From: Alphaproteobacteria bacterium
GTDB taxonomy: Bacteria > Pseudomonadota > Alphaproteobacteria > Reyranellales > Reyranellaceae
Reading direction: 5' to 3'
Assembly: GCA_017307275.1 (NCBI GenBank)
Contig: JAFKFK010000018.1
Location: 62,001-126,000 of the forward strand
Length of the DNA stretch: 64,000 bases
Shown here: piece by piece, positions 15,695 to 24,140 of the stretch
Numbering within the stretch: the first letter of the stretch is position 1
How the letters are laid out: the number at the start of each line of letters is the position of its first letter
The notes under the pieces: generated by a model
The model's database searches: none
Seen by the model: only the letters and a program-made list of their open reading frames with translations
What the model was told of the DNA's origin: nothing
Translations under genes and position numbers: made by a program

Positions 15695-17374
15695 ATGAGC
15701 GCCTGGCCCTTCGCATCTCTGCGGGGTTATCGGCGGTCGTGGCTGCTGAGTGACGCCATGGCGGGATTGATGCTGGTGGCAATCGCGCTCCCGGGTCAGT
15801 TGGCGACCGCCCGCCTTGCCGGAATGCCCGCAGAGGCCGGTCTGGTGGCGTTCGCCGCGGGTTCGATCGCCTTCGCGGCCTTCGGCGGCAATCGTTTCAT
15901 TTCGGCAGGTGCCGACTCGACCATCGCGCCGATCTTCGCCGGCGTTATCGCCGCCATGGCCGTCAGCGATCCGTCGCGTCACGTCCAGCTCGCGGCGACG
16001 CTTGCCTTGATGGTCGGGGCGATCCTGGTGATTGCCGGAATTCTGAAGGCCGGCTGGCTGGCCGACCTGCTTTCAGTCCCCGTGACCACCGGCTTCCTGG
16101 CAGGCATCGCCTTTCATATTATCGTCGGACAGTTGCCTGGGATTCTTGGCGTCCCCGCCCCCAATCCCGACGAGCATCTGCTGAGACGACTTCTCGACGT
16201 CCTTCAGCGGATCCCCGAGGCCAATTTGTACGCCACAGCGATCGGGATTGCGGTCCTCGCGGTGACGATTGGTGCGCACTGGCTCGGCCCCCGGATTCCC
16301 GGCGCGCTGTTCGGGCTGGCTGTTGCTGCGCTGGCAACATGGCATTTCGGCTTTGCCGACCGTGGCGTGAAGACGCTTGGATCGCTGTCGGCAATCGCAC
16401 CGTCGATCTCCCTGCCCCTCCTTAGCTTGGGCGATCTGATCGGGCTGCTGCCACTGGCGGGCACGGTCGCCCTCGTCTGCATGATGCAGACCGCAGCGGT
16501 CGCGCGGTCCTTTCCCTCGACAAAAGGTGTCCCCGACGATGTCAGCCGTGATTTCGTCGGCGTCGGCGCCGGCAGCCTGATCGCGGGCGTAGCCGGCGCT
16601 TTTGCCGTCAACGCCAGCCCACCCAGCACCGCCGTCGTGGTGGAAGCCGGCGGCCGCTCCCAGGCCGCCCAGTTGCTTGCCGTCGCCGTCATCGCGTTGC
16701 TGGCCGCGACAGCCGGTGCAGCGGCGGCCTACGTGCCACGCGCCGCGCTCGACGCCGTGCTGGTCTACATCGCGCTCCGCATCTTCCGCCTGGGCGACAT
16801 GATCAGGATCGCCCGCAGGAGCGCCGGTGAGATCACACTGGTCATCGCGTCGATCCTGCTGGTCGTCCTCCTGCCGATCCAGCTCGGTGTCGGCCTGGCA
16901 ATCGTGCTCTCCCTCCTGCACAACACCTATCTGCTGGCTCGCCCTCTCTCCAGCCGTCTGGAAAGGCTGAAGGGCACGACGATATGGTGGCCGCCCACCA
17001 GCCAGGAATCGAGCGAGAGCATCCCCGGCGTCCTGGTCTTCGCACCCGCCGCGCCGATCACCTTCATCAACGCCGAGTATATTCATGGCCAGCTCGACAA
17101 GGCGCTGGCAGAGACCAAGGGCGTGCGGCTCGTGGTGATCGAAGCAAGCGGCGTCACCCTGATCGACTACACGGGCGCCGAGTCATTCATCGAAAGGATC
17201 GCGCGCCTACGGGACAAAGGAATCGACGTGGCATTGGCGCGCCTTGAATCCAGCCGCGCCACGGCTGCTGCGCAGCGCAGTGGGCTGATCGACGCCCTCG
17301 GCGCCGATCACGTCTTTCATTCCGTCGAGGAAGCTGTGCGCAGCCTCAGCGCCGATCGTCCCAAACCAGCCTGA
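15695..17374 (+). CDS. SulP-family anion transporter with STAS domain
   Basis: 559-aa transporter with about 12-14 membrane segments, GLMLVAIALPGQLATARLAG in the first helices and the central SulP core, followed by a cytoplasmic STAS domain (about 450-555) containing the strand VRLVVIEASGVTLIDYTG. Typical substrates are sulfate, bicarbonate or dicarboxylates; none is assignable here. It begins 5 bases after the hydrolase. Its final 29 bases overlap the end of the convergent LysE gene. Confidence 0.93.
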   Translation: MSAWPFASLRGYRRSWLLSDAMAGLMLVAIALPGQLATARLAGMPAEAGLVAFAAGSIAFAAFGGNRFISAGADSTIAPIFAGVIAAMAVSDPSRHVQLAATLALMVGAILVIAGILKAGWLADLLSVPVTTGFLAGIAFHIIVGQLPGILGVPAPNPDEHLLRRLLDVLQRIPEANLYATAIGIAVLAVTIGAHWLGPRIPGALFGLAVAALATWHFGFADRGVKTLGSLSAIAPSISLPLLSLGDLIGLLPLAGTVALVCMMQTAAVARSFPSTKGVPDDVSRDFVGVGAGSLIAGVAGAFAVNASPPSTAVVVEAGGRSQAAQLLAVAVIALLAATAGAAAAYVPRAALDAVLVYIALRIFRLGDMIRIARRSAGEITLVIASILLVVLLPIQLGVGLAIVLSLLHNTYLLARPLSSRLERLKGTTIWWPPTSQESSESIPGVLVFAPAAPITFINAEYIHGQLDKALAETKGVRLVVIEASGVTLIDYTGAESFIERIARLRDKGIDVALARLESSRATAAAQRSGLIDALGADHVFHSVEEAVRSLSADRPKPA

Positions 17375-17978
17375 CGGCAAGTCCGGCGAAGACCGTACCG
17401 AGCAGATATTGCGGCAGACGGCGCAGACGCCCCGTGCCTGCGAAGATGCCGCGCAGGCGGCTCGCGGCCAGGATAACGGCGCCGTTGACCACCAGTCCGA
17501 TCAGATTGAGCACCGTCGCCAGCACCATGATCTGTACCGCGACCGAGCCCGCCTCCGGTCGGATGAACTGTGGGAACAACGCCAGGACGAACAGCGCCAT
17601 CTTCGGATTGAGCAGGTTGGTGAAGAGCCCTTGCCGGAACACGACACCTGCGGGATAGGCTCGCAACCCGCCGTCCGGCGTGAAGGTCTCGCCTGTCGCC
17701 CTGAACGTCTTCCAGGCCAGATAGAGCAGGTAAGCGGCACCGGCATAGCGCACGATGTCATAGGCGACCGGCACCACGAGGAAGAGTTGCGACAGTCCCA
17801 GGGCTGCCGCAAGCGCATGGCAGTAAGTGCCCGCCTGAATGCCGGCCAGTGTGGCAAAGCCCGATGCCCTGCCCTGGCTCATGCTCCGCGAGGCAATGAG
17901 CAGCATGTCCGGACCGGGCGTTGCCGTCAGCACCAGGCACGCCACAGCAAACAGCGCCAAGGTGGAAAGGTCGAGCAT
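17346..17978 (-). CDS. LysE/RhtB-family amino acid exporter
   Basis: 210-aa exporter with six hydrophobic segments. The N-terminus shows the family signature TATPGPDMLLI, and the middle has GLFTNLLNPKMALFVLALFPQF, both diagnostic of LysE/RhtB proteins. The ATG at 17978 gives the normal family length; upstream codons in frame are not needed. It is the last gene of a minus-strand run that begins with nadE. Its substrate (amino acid, homoserine lactone or other small molecule) is not known. Confidence 0.92.
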   Translation of the reverse strand: MLDLSTLALFAVACLVLTATPGPDMLLIASRSMSQGRASGFATLAGIQAGTYCHALAAALGLSQLFLVVPVAYDIVRYAGAAYLLYLAWKTFRATGETFTPDGGLRAYPAGVVFRQGLFTNLLNPKMALFVLALFPQFIRPEAGSVAVQIMVLATVLNLIGLVVNGAVILAASRLRGIFAGTGRLRRLPQYLLGTVFAGLAVRLVWDDRR

Positions 17979-17992
17979 GGTGCCTTGGGTTG

Positions 17993-18463
17993 CTAGAGGA
18001 TCTGGAACACGTCGTAGACGGGTCCGGCTGGCTCCCGTCGGCCCGTGGCGACGCAGACGATGCGATTGAGGAAGCGATACTTCTCCGACGACGTCTCGAA
18101 CCACGGCGTCGTGCGGAAATAGTACTGGCCAGGATCGACCTTCTCGCCCTTGTTGAGCTGCTCGATCACCCAGGCGGGGCCGTGCCGCATACCGCGGTAG
18201 CTCATGTAGACGAGATGGCCATCGTCGGTCTTGAGCGTAAGCCGCACGTCGAGCTGAAGAATGCCGTCACGGCGTTGCAACAGCCAGTCCCCGGCGGGTG
18301 CCGGCAGTACCGTGCCCTTCAGCTCTTCGCCCTCGAACGTACCGCCCGTCACGGTGGCGATGCGCCGGCGGCCATAGGGCGTCTCGCCGACGTCCGTCAC
18401 ATTCGGATCGACTTGCAGGGTGAGCGTGAAGAGATGGGTGGAACGAAGCGTCGGTCCAGACAT
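17993..18463 (-). CDS. DUF3237-family protein
   Basis: 156-aa protein of the DUF3237 (UPF0311) family, recognised by GPTLRSTHLFTLTLQVD, the stretch YGRRRIATVTGGTFEGEELKG, and YFRTTPWFETSSEKYRFLN near the end. These small beta-barrel proteins have no established function but repeatedly neighbour CoA-linked catabolic genes. It follows an acyl-CoA synthetase by 7 bases and precedes the LysE gene by 14 bases. Confidence 0.88.
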   Translation of the reverse strand: MSGPTLRSTHLFTLTLQVDPNVTDVGETPYGRRRIATVTGGTFEGEELKGTVLPAPAGDWLLQRRDGILQLDVRLTLKTDDGHLVYMSYRGMRHGPAWVIEQLNKGEKVDPGQYYFRTTPWFETSSEKYRFLNRIVCVATGRREPAGPVYDVFQIL

Positions 18464-18470
18464 AAAAACC

Positions 18471-20087
18471 TCAGATCTTGGCGGCACGGCCTTCCCAGTA
18501 AGGCGCCCGCAATTCGCGTTTCATGATCTTGCCGATGGTGCTGCGCGGAAGCGAGTCCCGGAACTCCACAGAGACCAGCCGCTGCGTCTTGCTGAGCTGG
18601 CCGTTCGCCCATTCGCGCACAGCCTCTTCCGATAGGGAAGCGCCCTCGCGCCGGACGCAAAGCGCCATCGCCGATTCGCCCCACTGCTCACTCGGCACAC
18701 CGATCACCGCAGCATCGACGATGTCGGGGTGCTTCAAGAGCAGCACCTCAATGTCGGCGGCATAGACGTTGAAGCCACCGGAAATGATCATATCCTTCTT
18801 GCGATCCAGCAGAACGATGAAGCCATCCTCGTCGATCCTGCCCATGTCGCCGGACTTGAAGAACAGCCGCCCGTCCTTGTCGTACCAGAAGAGCTCCCGC
18901 GTCTTGGCGTCCTGCTTGTAGTAGCCCTTCATCATCATCTCGGCGCGGCCGACGATTTCACCGACCTCACCCTGGGGCAGCTCGTTGCCCTGCTCGTCGA
19001 GGATCTTCAGTTCGACGCCGAAGCCCGGCTTGCCGACGGTATGGAGCTTGTCGGGATGGAGGTTCGCTTCGAGCATGCAGCTCCCACCACCTTCGGTCAG
19101 ACCATAGATCTCGATCAGCCGGCCCGGCCAGCGCTTCAGCGCATCGGCCTTCACCTGCGCACGCAAGGGCGCGCTGGTCGACATCTTGGTCTTGAAAGCA
19201 CTGAGATCGTATTTGTCGAAATCAGGATGAGCCAGGATGCGCTGATACTGCACCGGCACCAGCATGGCATGCGTCACCTTCTCGGCCTGGGCGAGTTCGA
19301 GGAACTTCACCACATCCGACTTGCGCATCAGGATCGTCGTGCCGCCGACACCGACCGTGGCCAGCAGAGAAGCCAACGTCGTATTGGAGTAGAGCGGCGT
19401 CGAAACCAGCGAGATCGTCTCGGGACCATAGTCGAAAGCCGTGAAACGGACCGGAAGCTGGCTGCGCAGCGCGTGCGAATGGAGGATGCCTTTGGGCAAT
19501 CCGGTCGTCCCGGAACTGTAGATAATGTTGAAATCGTCCAGCGCCTGGAGCTCGACGGCAAACGGCGCGTCGCTGGCCGGCGCCAGCCAGGCCTCGAAGC
19601 CCTGCCAGCCGGTTCGCGTGAAGTCGTAGGCGATGCGGCCACCGGGAACGAGCTTGGCCAGGCGATCCTCGTACGGCTCGACCAGGGCGCGATACTGATC
19701 CGAGAGGAACAGGACCTTGGCGTCGCAGTCATCGAGCATCTTCTCGAGCGCATCGGCGGCAGCCATGGTCGAGAGCGGCACGACGCAGACGCCGGCGCGC
19801 AGGGCGCCCATGAAGGTTTCGAGATATTCGATGGAATTGGCGGCCAGGACGGCGATCTTGTCGCCGCGCCCCAGGCCCATCTCGGAAAGCCGCCGCGCGA
19901 TCTTGTTCAGGCGCTTGTCGAAGTCCGCCCAGCTTCGGACGACACCGTCGCATTTGACCGCCGCCTTGTCGGGATGGGCGGCGGCGTGGGTCGCGATCAG
20001 GTGCGGGATGGAAACGAAATTCGGAATGTCCTCGACCGCGGGCTGCGGCACGATCGGATCCGGCAGCACATGCTGGTCGGGGCTCAT
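18471..20087 (-). CDS. AMP-binding acyl-CoA synthetase
   Basis: 538-aa full-length ANL enzyme. It has the phosphate loop YSSGTTGLPKG, the YGLTEGGG adenine motif, GDMGRIDEDGFIVLLDRKKD hinge, and the C-terminal lysine in STIGKIMKREL. GGAGAGGG precedes the chosen ATG. It is likely to activate a fatty or aromatic acid. It lies between a rhodanese and a DUF3237 gene on the minus strand. Confidence 0.95.
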   Translation of the reverse strand: MSPDQHVLPDPIVPQPAVEDIPNFVSIPHLIATHAAAHPDKAAVKCDGVVRSWADFDKRLNKIARRLSEMGLGRGDKIAVLAANSIEYLETFMGALRAGVCVVPLSTMAAADALEKMLDDCDAKVLFLSDQYRALVEPYEDRLAKLVPGGRIAYDFTRTGWQGFEAWLAPASDAPFAVELQALDDFNIIYSSGTTGLPKGILHSHALRSQLPVRFTAFDYGPETISLVSTPLYSNTTLASLLATVGVGGTTILMRKSDVVKFLELAQAEKVTHAMLVPVQYQRILAHPDFDKYDLSAFKTKMSTSAPLRAQVKADALKRWPGRLIEIYGLTEGGGSCMLEANLHPDKLHTVGKPGFGVELKILDEQGNELPQGEVGEIVGRAEMMMKGYYKQDAKTRELFWYDKDGRLFFKSGDMGRIDEDGFIVLLDRKKDMIISGGFNVYAADIEVLLLKHPDIVDAAVIGVPSEQWGESAMALCVRREGASLSEEAVREWANGQLSKTQRLVSVEFRDSLPRSTIGKIMKRELRAPYWEGRAAKI

Positions 20088-20112
20088 CTCGTCCCTCTCC
20101 TGCCTCTGGGGC

Positions 20113-20520
20113 TTACTTCTTCTGTTCGACCGTCTCGACCGGACCGCCGGCTTTCCGCCAGGCACCGAAGCCGCCCTCGAAATGCGCCACCGGCGTTAGG
20201 CCCATGTCCTGCGCTGTCTTGGTCGCCAGCGCCGAACGCCAAGCACCCGCGCAGAAGAAGACGAACTTGTTGCCGGTCTGGAAATAATCCTTGGCGTACG
20301 GGCTCTTCGGATCGATCCACATTTCCAGCATGCCGCGCGTCACGTTGATGGCGCCAGGGATCGTGCCGTCGCGCCATAGTTCGCGCGGATCGCGGATGTC
20401 GATGAAGGTGACGCCCGACTGGCCATGCGCCTTCATGGCATCGGCAAGCGACATGGTCTCGATCTGGCTGTTCGCCTCGTCGACCATCTGCTGCACGGTC
20501 TTCTTGATCTCGAGCGGCAT
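20113..20520 (-). CDS. Rhodanese-like sulfurtransferase domain protein
   Basis: 135-aa single-domain rhodanese. The active-site loop CAGAWRS begins with Cys90 (C90-A-G-A-W-R-S), the residue that would carry the persulfide; GVTFIDIRDPRELW is the CH2A-type motif. No signal peptide, so cytosolic. The start at the ATG before PLEIKK follows a GGAGGAT-like site. Gene context (between nadE and an acyl-CoA synthetase) does not reveal the sulfur acceptor. Confidence 0.92.
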   Translation of the reverse strand: MPLEIKKTVQQMVDEANSQIETMSLADAMKAHGQSGVTFIDIRDPRELWRDGTIPGAINVTRGMLEMWIDPKSPYAKDYFQTGNKFVFFCAGAWRSALATKTAQDMGLTPVAHFEGGFGAWRKAGGPVETVEQKK

Positions 20521-20590
20521 CGAATCCTCCCTACGCAGTGCCTCGGGCCTTGGTAGCATTTTGGCCCGGGCACGCAAGAGAAGGAGGCGC

Positions 20591-22639
20591 TTACTTGCCC
20601 TTCGTCTCCGGAATGGCTTTCAGCTCAGCCAACCAGACATCGGGGCTGCCATCGGAGGGCGCGCGCCAGTCGCCGCGCGGCGACAACGAACCGCCGGACG
20701 AAATCTTCGGCCCGTTGGGCACTGCCGAGCGCTTGAACTGGTTGGTGAAGAATCGCCGCAGGAACAGCGCCAGCCAGTGCCGGATCTCTGCCAGCGTGTA
20801 CGCACGGCGCGCGTCGCCATCGAGGTTCACCGGCCATGCGCCCTTCTCGGCATCGTGCCATGCGTTCCAGGCGAGGAAGGCGATCTTCGACGGCCGATAA
20901 CCAAGCCGTGTCAGGTAGTAGAGATTGAAGTCCTGCAGCGCATAGGGGCCGACCGATTGCTCGGTCGACTGGATGACGCCGCCGGCTCCGATCGGAATGA
21001 GCTCGGGCGAAATCTCGGTGTTCAGAATGTCGTGCAGGATCTCGGCGGTTTCCTTGTCCACGTCGCCCGACGCCGCAACGAAGCGGATCAGATGCTGGAT
21101 CAGCGTCTTGGAAACCGAGCCGTTGGGATTGTAGTGCGACATGTGATCGCCAACGCCGTAGGTGCACCAGCCGAGACCAAGCTCGGACAGGTCGCCCGTG
21201 CCGACCACCAGACCGCGATGCTGGTTGGCCAACCGGAACAGATAGTCCGTGCGCAGGCCCGCCTGCACGTTCTCGAAGGTCACGTCGTAGACCTTCTTGC
21301 CCTTGGCGAAGGGATGGCCGATGTCGGCAAGCATCTGCGTCGCCGCCGGCTTGATGTCGATTTCGTCGGCCGTGACGCCCAGCGCCTTCATCAGCCGCCA
21401 GGCATTCTTATGGGTCTTATCCGACGTGCCGAAGCCCGGCATGGTGTAGGCAAAGACGTTCTTGCGGCTGAGCCCCAGCATGTCCATGGCGCGGCAGGTC
21501 ACGATCAGCGCGTGCGTCGAATCGAGACCACCCGATACGCCGATGATCGCGTTCTCCGTGCGGCTCGACTGCAGGCGCTGCGCCAGGCCCTGGACCTGGA
21601 TGTTGTAAGCCTCGTAGCAATTGTCGCGCAGCTTGGCCGGGTCCGACGGCACATAGGGGAAGCGCTCGACGGGGCGTTCCAGGGCAACGCGATTCTTCGG
21701 CGGCTCCAGGGTGAACGGAATGCGCCGGAAACGGCCCACCCGCTCGCGCTCCTGCTGGGCGCAGTCGGCGAAACCGCCATAACGCAGACGCTCCTGGCGG
21801 ATGCGACCGAGATCGATGTCGGCCTGCACGAGCGTCGAGTCTTTCTCGAACCGGGTCGACTCGACGAGCTGGTCGCCGAGCTCATAGACCGCGGCATGGC
21901 CGTCCCAGGCGAGGTCGGTCGTCGACTCGCCCGGCCCTGCCGCCGAATAGGCATAGGCAGCAACCGCACGCATCGACTGGCTGCCGCACAGCAGACGCCG
22001 CGCCTCGGCCTTGCCGATGGTGATGTTGCTGGCGGACAGGTTCACCAACAGCTCCGCGCCCGCGAGGGCTGCGTGGCTCGACGGCGGGATCGGCACCCAC
22101 ACGTCTTCGCAAATCTCGACATGGAAGGTGAGATCGACGCCGCTCGCCTGGAACAGGAGGTCGGTGCCGAACGGCACGGTCTGCCCCGCCAGCTCGACTT
22201 CGTGGGTGATGACATTGGCGCCGGAAACGAAATGCCGCTTCTCGTAGAACTCGCGATAGTTCGGCAGATAGATCTTGGGAACGACGCCCAGGATTTCGCC
22301 GCGGTGAATAACGACGGCGCAGTTGTAGAGGCGGCTGGATATCCGAAGCGGCGCGCCGACGATCAGCACGGGGAAGAGCTTGCGGCTCGCCGCCACGACC
22401 TCGGCAATCGAGGCCTCGACCTGGTCGAGCAGCGCGTCCTGCAGCAGCAGGTCCTCGATCGAGTAGGACGAGAGACCGAGTTCGGGAAAGACCATTACCG
22501 CAGCGCGGGCCTTGTCGCCCTTGGCCGCGAGTTTCAGCGTCTCGGCGAGATTGTAGGCCGTGTCGGCGACCTTGGTGCGCGGCACGCAGCAGGCCACGCG
22601 CACGAACTCATGGGAATAGAGCGAATAGAAGTCGGACAT
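20591..22639 (-). CDS. nadE: Glutamine-dependent NAD+ synthetase
   Basis: 682-aa two-domain enzyme that makes NAD+ from deamido-NAD+, ATP and glutamine. The N-terminal nitrilase-type glutaminase has the Glu53 (FPELGLSS), Lys122 (VVPKIYLP) and Cys177 (EICEDVW) triad. The C-terminal synthetase has the ATP pyrophosphatase loop GVSGGLDST. Length matches the long, tuberculosis-type NadE. It is the first gene of the minus-strand run of rhodanese, acyl-CoA synthetase, DUF3237 and LysE, though gaps of 70 and 25 bases leave room for separate control. Confidence 0.97.
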   Translation of the reverse strand: MSDFYSLYSHEFVRVACCVPRTKVADTAYNLAETLKLAAKGDKARAAVMVFPELGLSSYSIEDLLLQDALLDQVEASIAEVVAASRKLFPVLIVGAPLRISSRLYNCAVVIHRGEILGVVPKIYLPNYREFYEKRHFVSGANVITHEVELAGQTVPFGTDLLFQASGVDLTFHVEICEDVWVPIPPSSHAALAGAELLVNLSASNITIGKAEARRLLCGSQSMRAVAAYAYSAAGPGESTTDLAWDGHAAVYELGDQLVESTRFEKDSTLVQADIDLGRIRQERLRYGGFADCAQQERERVGRFRRIPFTLEPPKNRVALERPVERFPYVPSDPAKLRDNCYEAYNIQVQGLAQRLQSSRTENAIIGVSGGLDSTHALIVTCRAMDMLGLSRKNVFAYTMPGFGTSDKTHKNAWRLMKALGVTADEIDIKPAATQMLADIGHPFAKGKKVYDVTFENVQAGLRTDYLFRLANQHRGLVVGTGDLSELGLGWCTYGVGDHMSHYNPNGSVSKTLIQHLIRFVAASGDVDKETAEILHDILNTEISPELIPIGAGGVIQSTEQSVGPYALQDFNLYYLTRLGYRPSKIAFLAWNAWHDAEKGAWPVNLDGDARRAYTLAEIRHWLALFLRRFFTNQFKRSAVPNGPKISSGGSLSPRGDWRAPSDGSPDVWLAELKAIPETKGK

Positions 22640-22706
22640 AGGGACTCCAGTGATCCTCTACGGTCCGATAGCACTCGTTTCCGATCAAGGGCTAGTGGTT
22701 AGGCGA

Positions 22707-22781
22707 TGGTGGGCGCGACAGGGATCGAACCTGTGGCCACTGCCATGTCAAGACAGTGCTCTACCGCTGAGCTACGCGCCC
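22707..22781 (-). tRNA. tRNA-Val (anticodon GAC)
   Basis: The minus-strand reading gives a complete cloverleaf: acceptor GGGCGCG/CGCGCCC, D-arm with AGCTCAGCGGTAGAGC, anticodon loop TTGACAT giving GAC (valine), TPsiC arm with GGTTCGATCC, and an encoded CCA end. It is 75 bases including CCA. Immediate flanks are mutually complementary (AGGCGAT at 22701-22707 with ATCGCCT at 22782-22788). Confidence 0.97.
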
Positions 22782-22907
22782 ATCGCCTGAGGTTGCGGAG
22801 GTGCCTGAGCACCGGCAACGCGGAAGCCCGGTCGTCTACATCGCCGCTCGACGGTTGGCAAGAGCGAGACACGTGACGCGCTTCGTCGCGCAGGTTATTA
22901 GCAGGGG

Positions 22908-23807
22908 ATGGACAATCTCCCGGCGCGGCCCGATCACGAGGCCCTGGATTGCCGCCTTCCGGCGCGGCAGATGGTCCCCGTGGTGGTGGCATCGCCGCAC
23001 AGCGGGTCGTTTTATCCGCCTGACTTCCTCGATCAGGCCGCCGTGCCGCTCACGGCATTGCGCCGGGCGGAAGACGCCTTCGTCGACGATCTCTTCAGCG
23101 CGGCCCCGGCCCTTGGCATGCCCTTCCTGGCAGCACGCTTCCCGCGCTCCTACGTCGACGCCAATCGCGAGCCCTACGAGCTCGATCCCGGCATGTTCGA
23201 AGGCCCGTTGCCGCGGGCGCTCAACCACCGCACGACGCGCGTGGCCGCAGGTCTCGGCATGATCCCGCGCGTGGCTGCCAGCGGCGAAGCGATCTATCGC
23301 GGGCGCGTGCCGTCGGAAACGATCGAGCAGCGTCTAGAGACCTGCTGGCGCCCCTATCACACGACGCTGTCGATGCTGGTGGAACGGACCTACAGCACCT
23401 TCGGCGCGGCGTTGCTGATCGACGCCCATTCCATGCCCTCCTCGGCCTCGAACCTCGGCACGCGAGATCGCGATAGCCGTGTCGACATCGTGTTGGGCGA
23501 CAATCACGGCGAATCCTGTGCGCCCGACCTCGTCGCCTGCGCCGAGACCTGGTTTCGCGCGCGCGGCCTGCGTGTTCTGCGCAACCAACCTTATGCCGGC
23601 GGCTTCACGACCCAGTGCTATGGCCGCCCATCCCTGTCGCGCCACGCGCTGCAGATCGAAATCAATCGCGCACTCTACATGGATGAAGCGCGCCACGAAC
23701 GACTGCCCACGATCGGCGTGTTCACCAAGCTGATCACCGGGTTTCTGCAAGAGCTAGGCAGTCAGTCACTCGAGACATTGCTGCCGCCGCGGCTCGCCGC
23801 TGAGTAG
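22908..23807 (+). CDS. N-formylglutamate amidohydrolase family protein
   Basis: 299-aa zinc amidohydrolase of the N-formylglutamate deformylase (HutG-like) family. Recognisable parts are VVVASPHSGSFYP with a metal-binding histidine, FPRSYVDANREPYELD, LIDAHSMPS, and GGFTTQCYG near the end. In histidine degradation this enzyme releases formate and glutamate, but no other hut gene lies nearby, so the role may be broader. It is monocistronic, followed by an intergenic region with a small RNA on the other strand. Confidence 0.9.
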   Translation: MDNLPARPDHEALDCRLPARQMVPVVVASPHSGSFYPPDFLDQAAVPLTALRRAEDAFVDDLFSAAPALGMPFLAARFPRSYVDANREPYELDPGMFEGPLPRALNHRTTRVAAGLGMIPRVAASGEAIYRGRVPSETIEQRLETCWRPYHTTLSMLVERTYSTFGAALLIDAHSMPSSASNLGTRDRDSRVDIVLGDNHGESCAPDLVACAETWFRARGLRVLRNQPYAGGFTTQCYGRPSLSRHALQIEINRALYMDEARHERLPTIGVFTKLITGFLQELGSQSLETLLPPRLAAE

Positions 23808-23821
23808 CTTGGCGTCGGGCC

Positions 23822-23850
23822 AAAAAAAGGGGCCGTGACAAGCACGGCCC
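23822..23850 (-). terminator. Rho-independent terminator of the small RNA
   Basis: Perfect 8-bp stem GGGCCGTG/CACGGCCC with loop CTTGT, followed on the minus strand by seven T residues (23822-23828). It ends a minus-strand transcript. It may also serve the convergent amidohydrolase gene, although there is no T-run on the plus strand. Confidence 0.85.
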
Positions 23851-23923
23851 GAGTTTAGGGAGGAAACGCCCAAGACGGGCATACAGCAAACAAAGAGGCC
23901 GCCGAGGCGGCGTTTGCTGCCCC
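23822..23923 (-). ncRNA. suhB/mmgR-type (alpha-r8) small regulatory RNA candidate
   Basis: About 100-nt minus-strand transcript lying between a good -35/-10 pair and a strong terminator, with no open reading frame needed to explain it. It folds as a 5' hairpin, GGGCAGCAAAC pairing with GTTTGCTGTATGCCC around an inner GCCGCC/GGCGGC helix, then a short GCCC/GGGC element, then the terminator. Between them is the single-stranded decamer UUUCCUCCCU (complement of 23857-23866), an anti-Shine-Dalgarno motif that I recall as invariant in the alphaproteobacterial suhB/mmgR family. Such RNAs bind Hfq and repress translation. Family assignment is from motif and architecture only. Confidence 0.65.
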
Positions 23924-23926
23924 CTA

Positions 23927-23955
23927 AGAATGGTGCACCTGCGAAGGGATTTCAA
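23927..23955 (-). promoter_or_regulatory. Promoter of the small RNA
   Basis: On the minus strand, TTGAAA (23950-23955) and CATTCT (23927-23932) are separated by exactly 17 bases, a housekeeping-sigma layout. Transcription would begin at the GGGGG run near 23920-23924, matching the first paired base of the small RNA. Confidence 0.6.
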
Positions 23956-24140
23956 GAGTAAAAAAGAGCCCTGAATTCACATGTTTAACGTCTGTCTATG
24001 TGTGCCCTCGGGTGTGTCTTTTTTGCAACGCACAATAATCCTGGGACACAGCCCTGCGCTGAACGCATCGCTTCTGCAAAAGCAGGCACCGTGCATTTAT
24101 GTAGAGTATTCAAAGGCTTGAAGCCTGGATGGAGGACGAG
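23956..24140 (+). other. Intergenic region upstream of the M81 peptidase gene
   Basis: AT-richer than its surroundings. I see no protein-coding pattern. It contains two A/T-runs and short repeats (TGTGTG-type words near 23998-24016), and must hold the promoter of the peptidase/deacylase pair on the plus strand as well as upstream sequence of the small RNA promoter on the minus strand. No clear -35/-10 could be fixed for the plus strand. Confidence 0.4.

Noticed and set aside
20291..22702. 803-codon open frame opposite nadE and the rhodanese
   Set aside because: Antisense shadow of nadE; the residue pattern is that of a reversed high-GC gene and no domain is seen.
22640..22907. tRNA-Val as an integration site
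   Set aside because: No integrase, direct repeat of the tRNA end or mobile gene is visible on either side.
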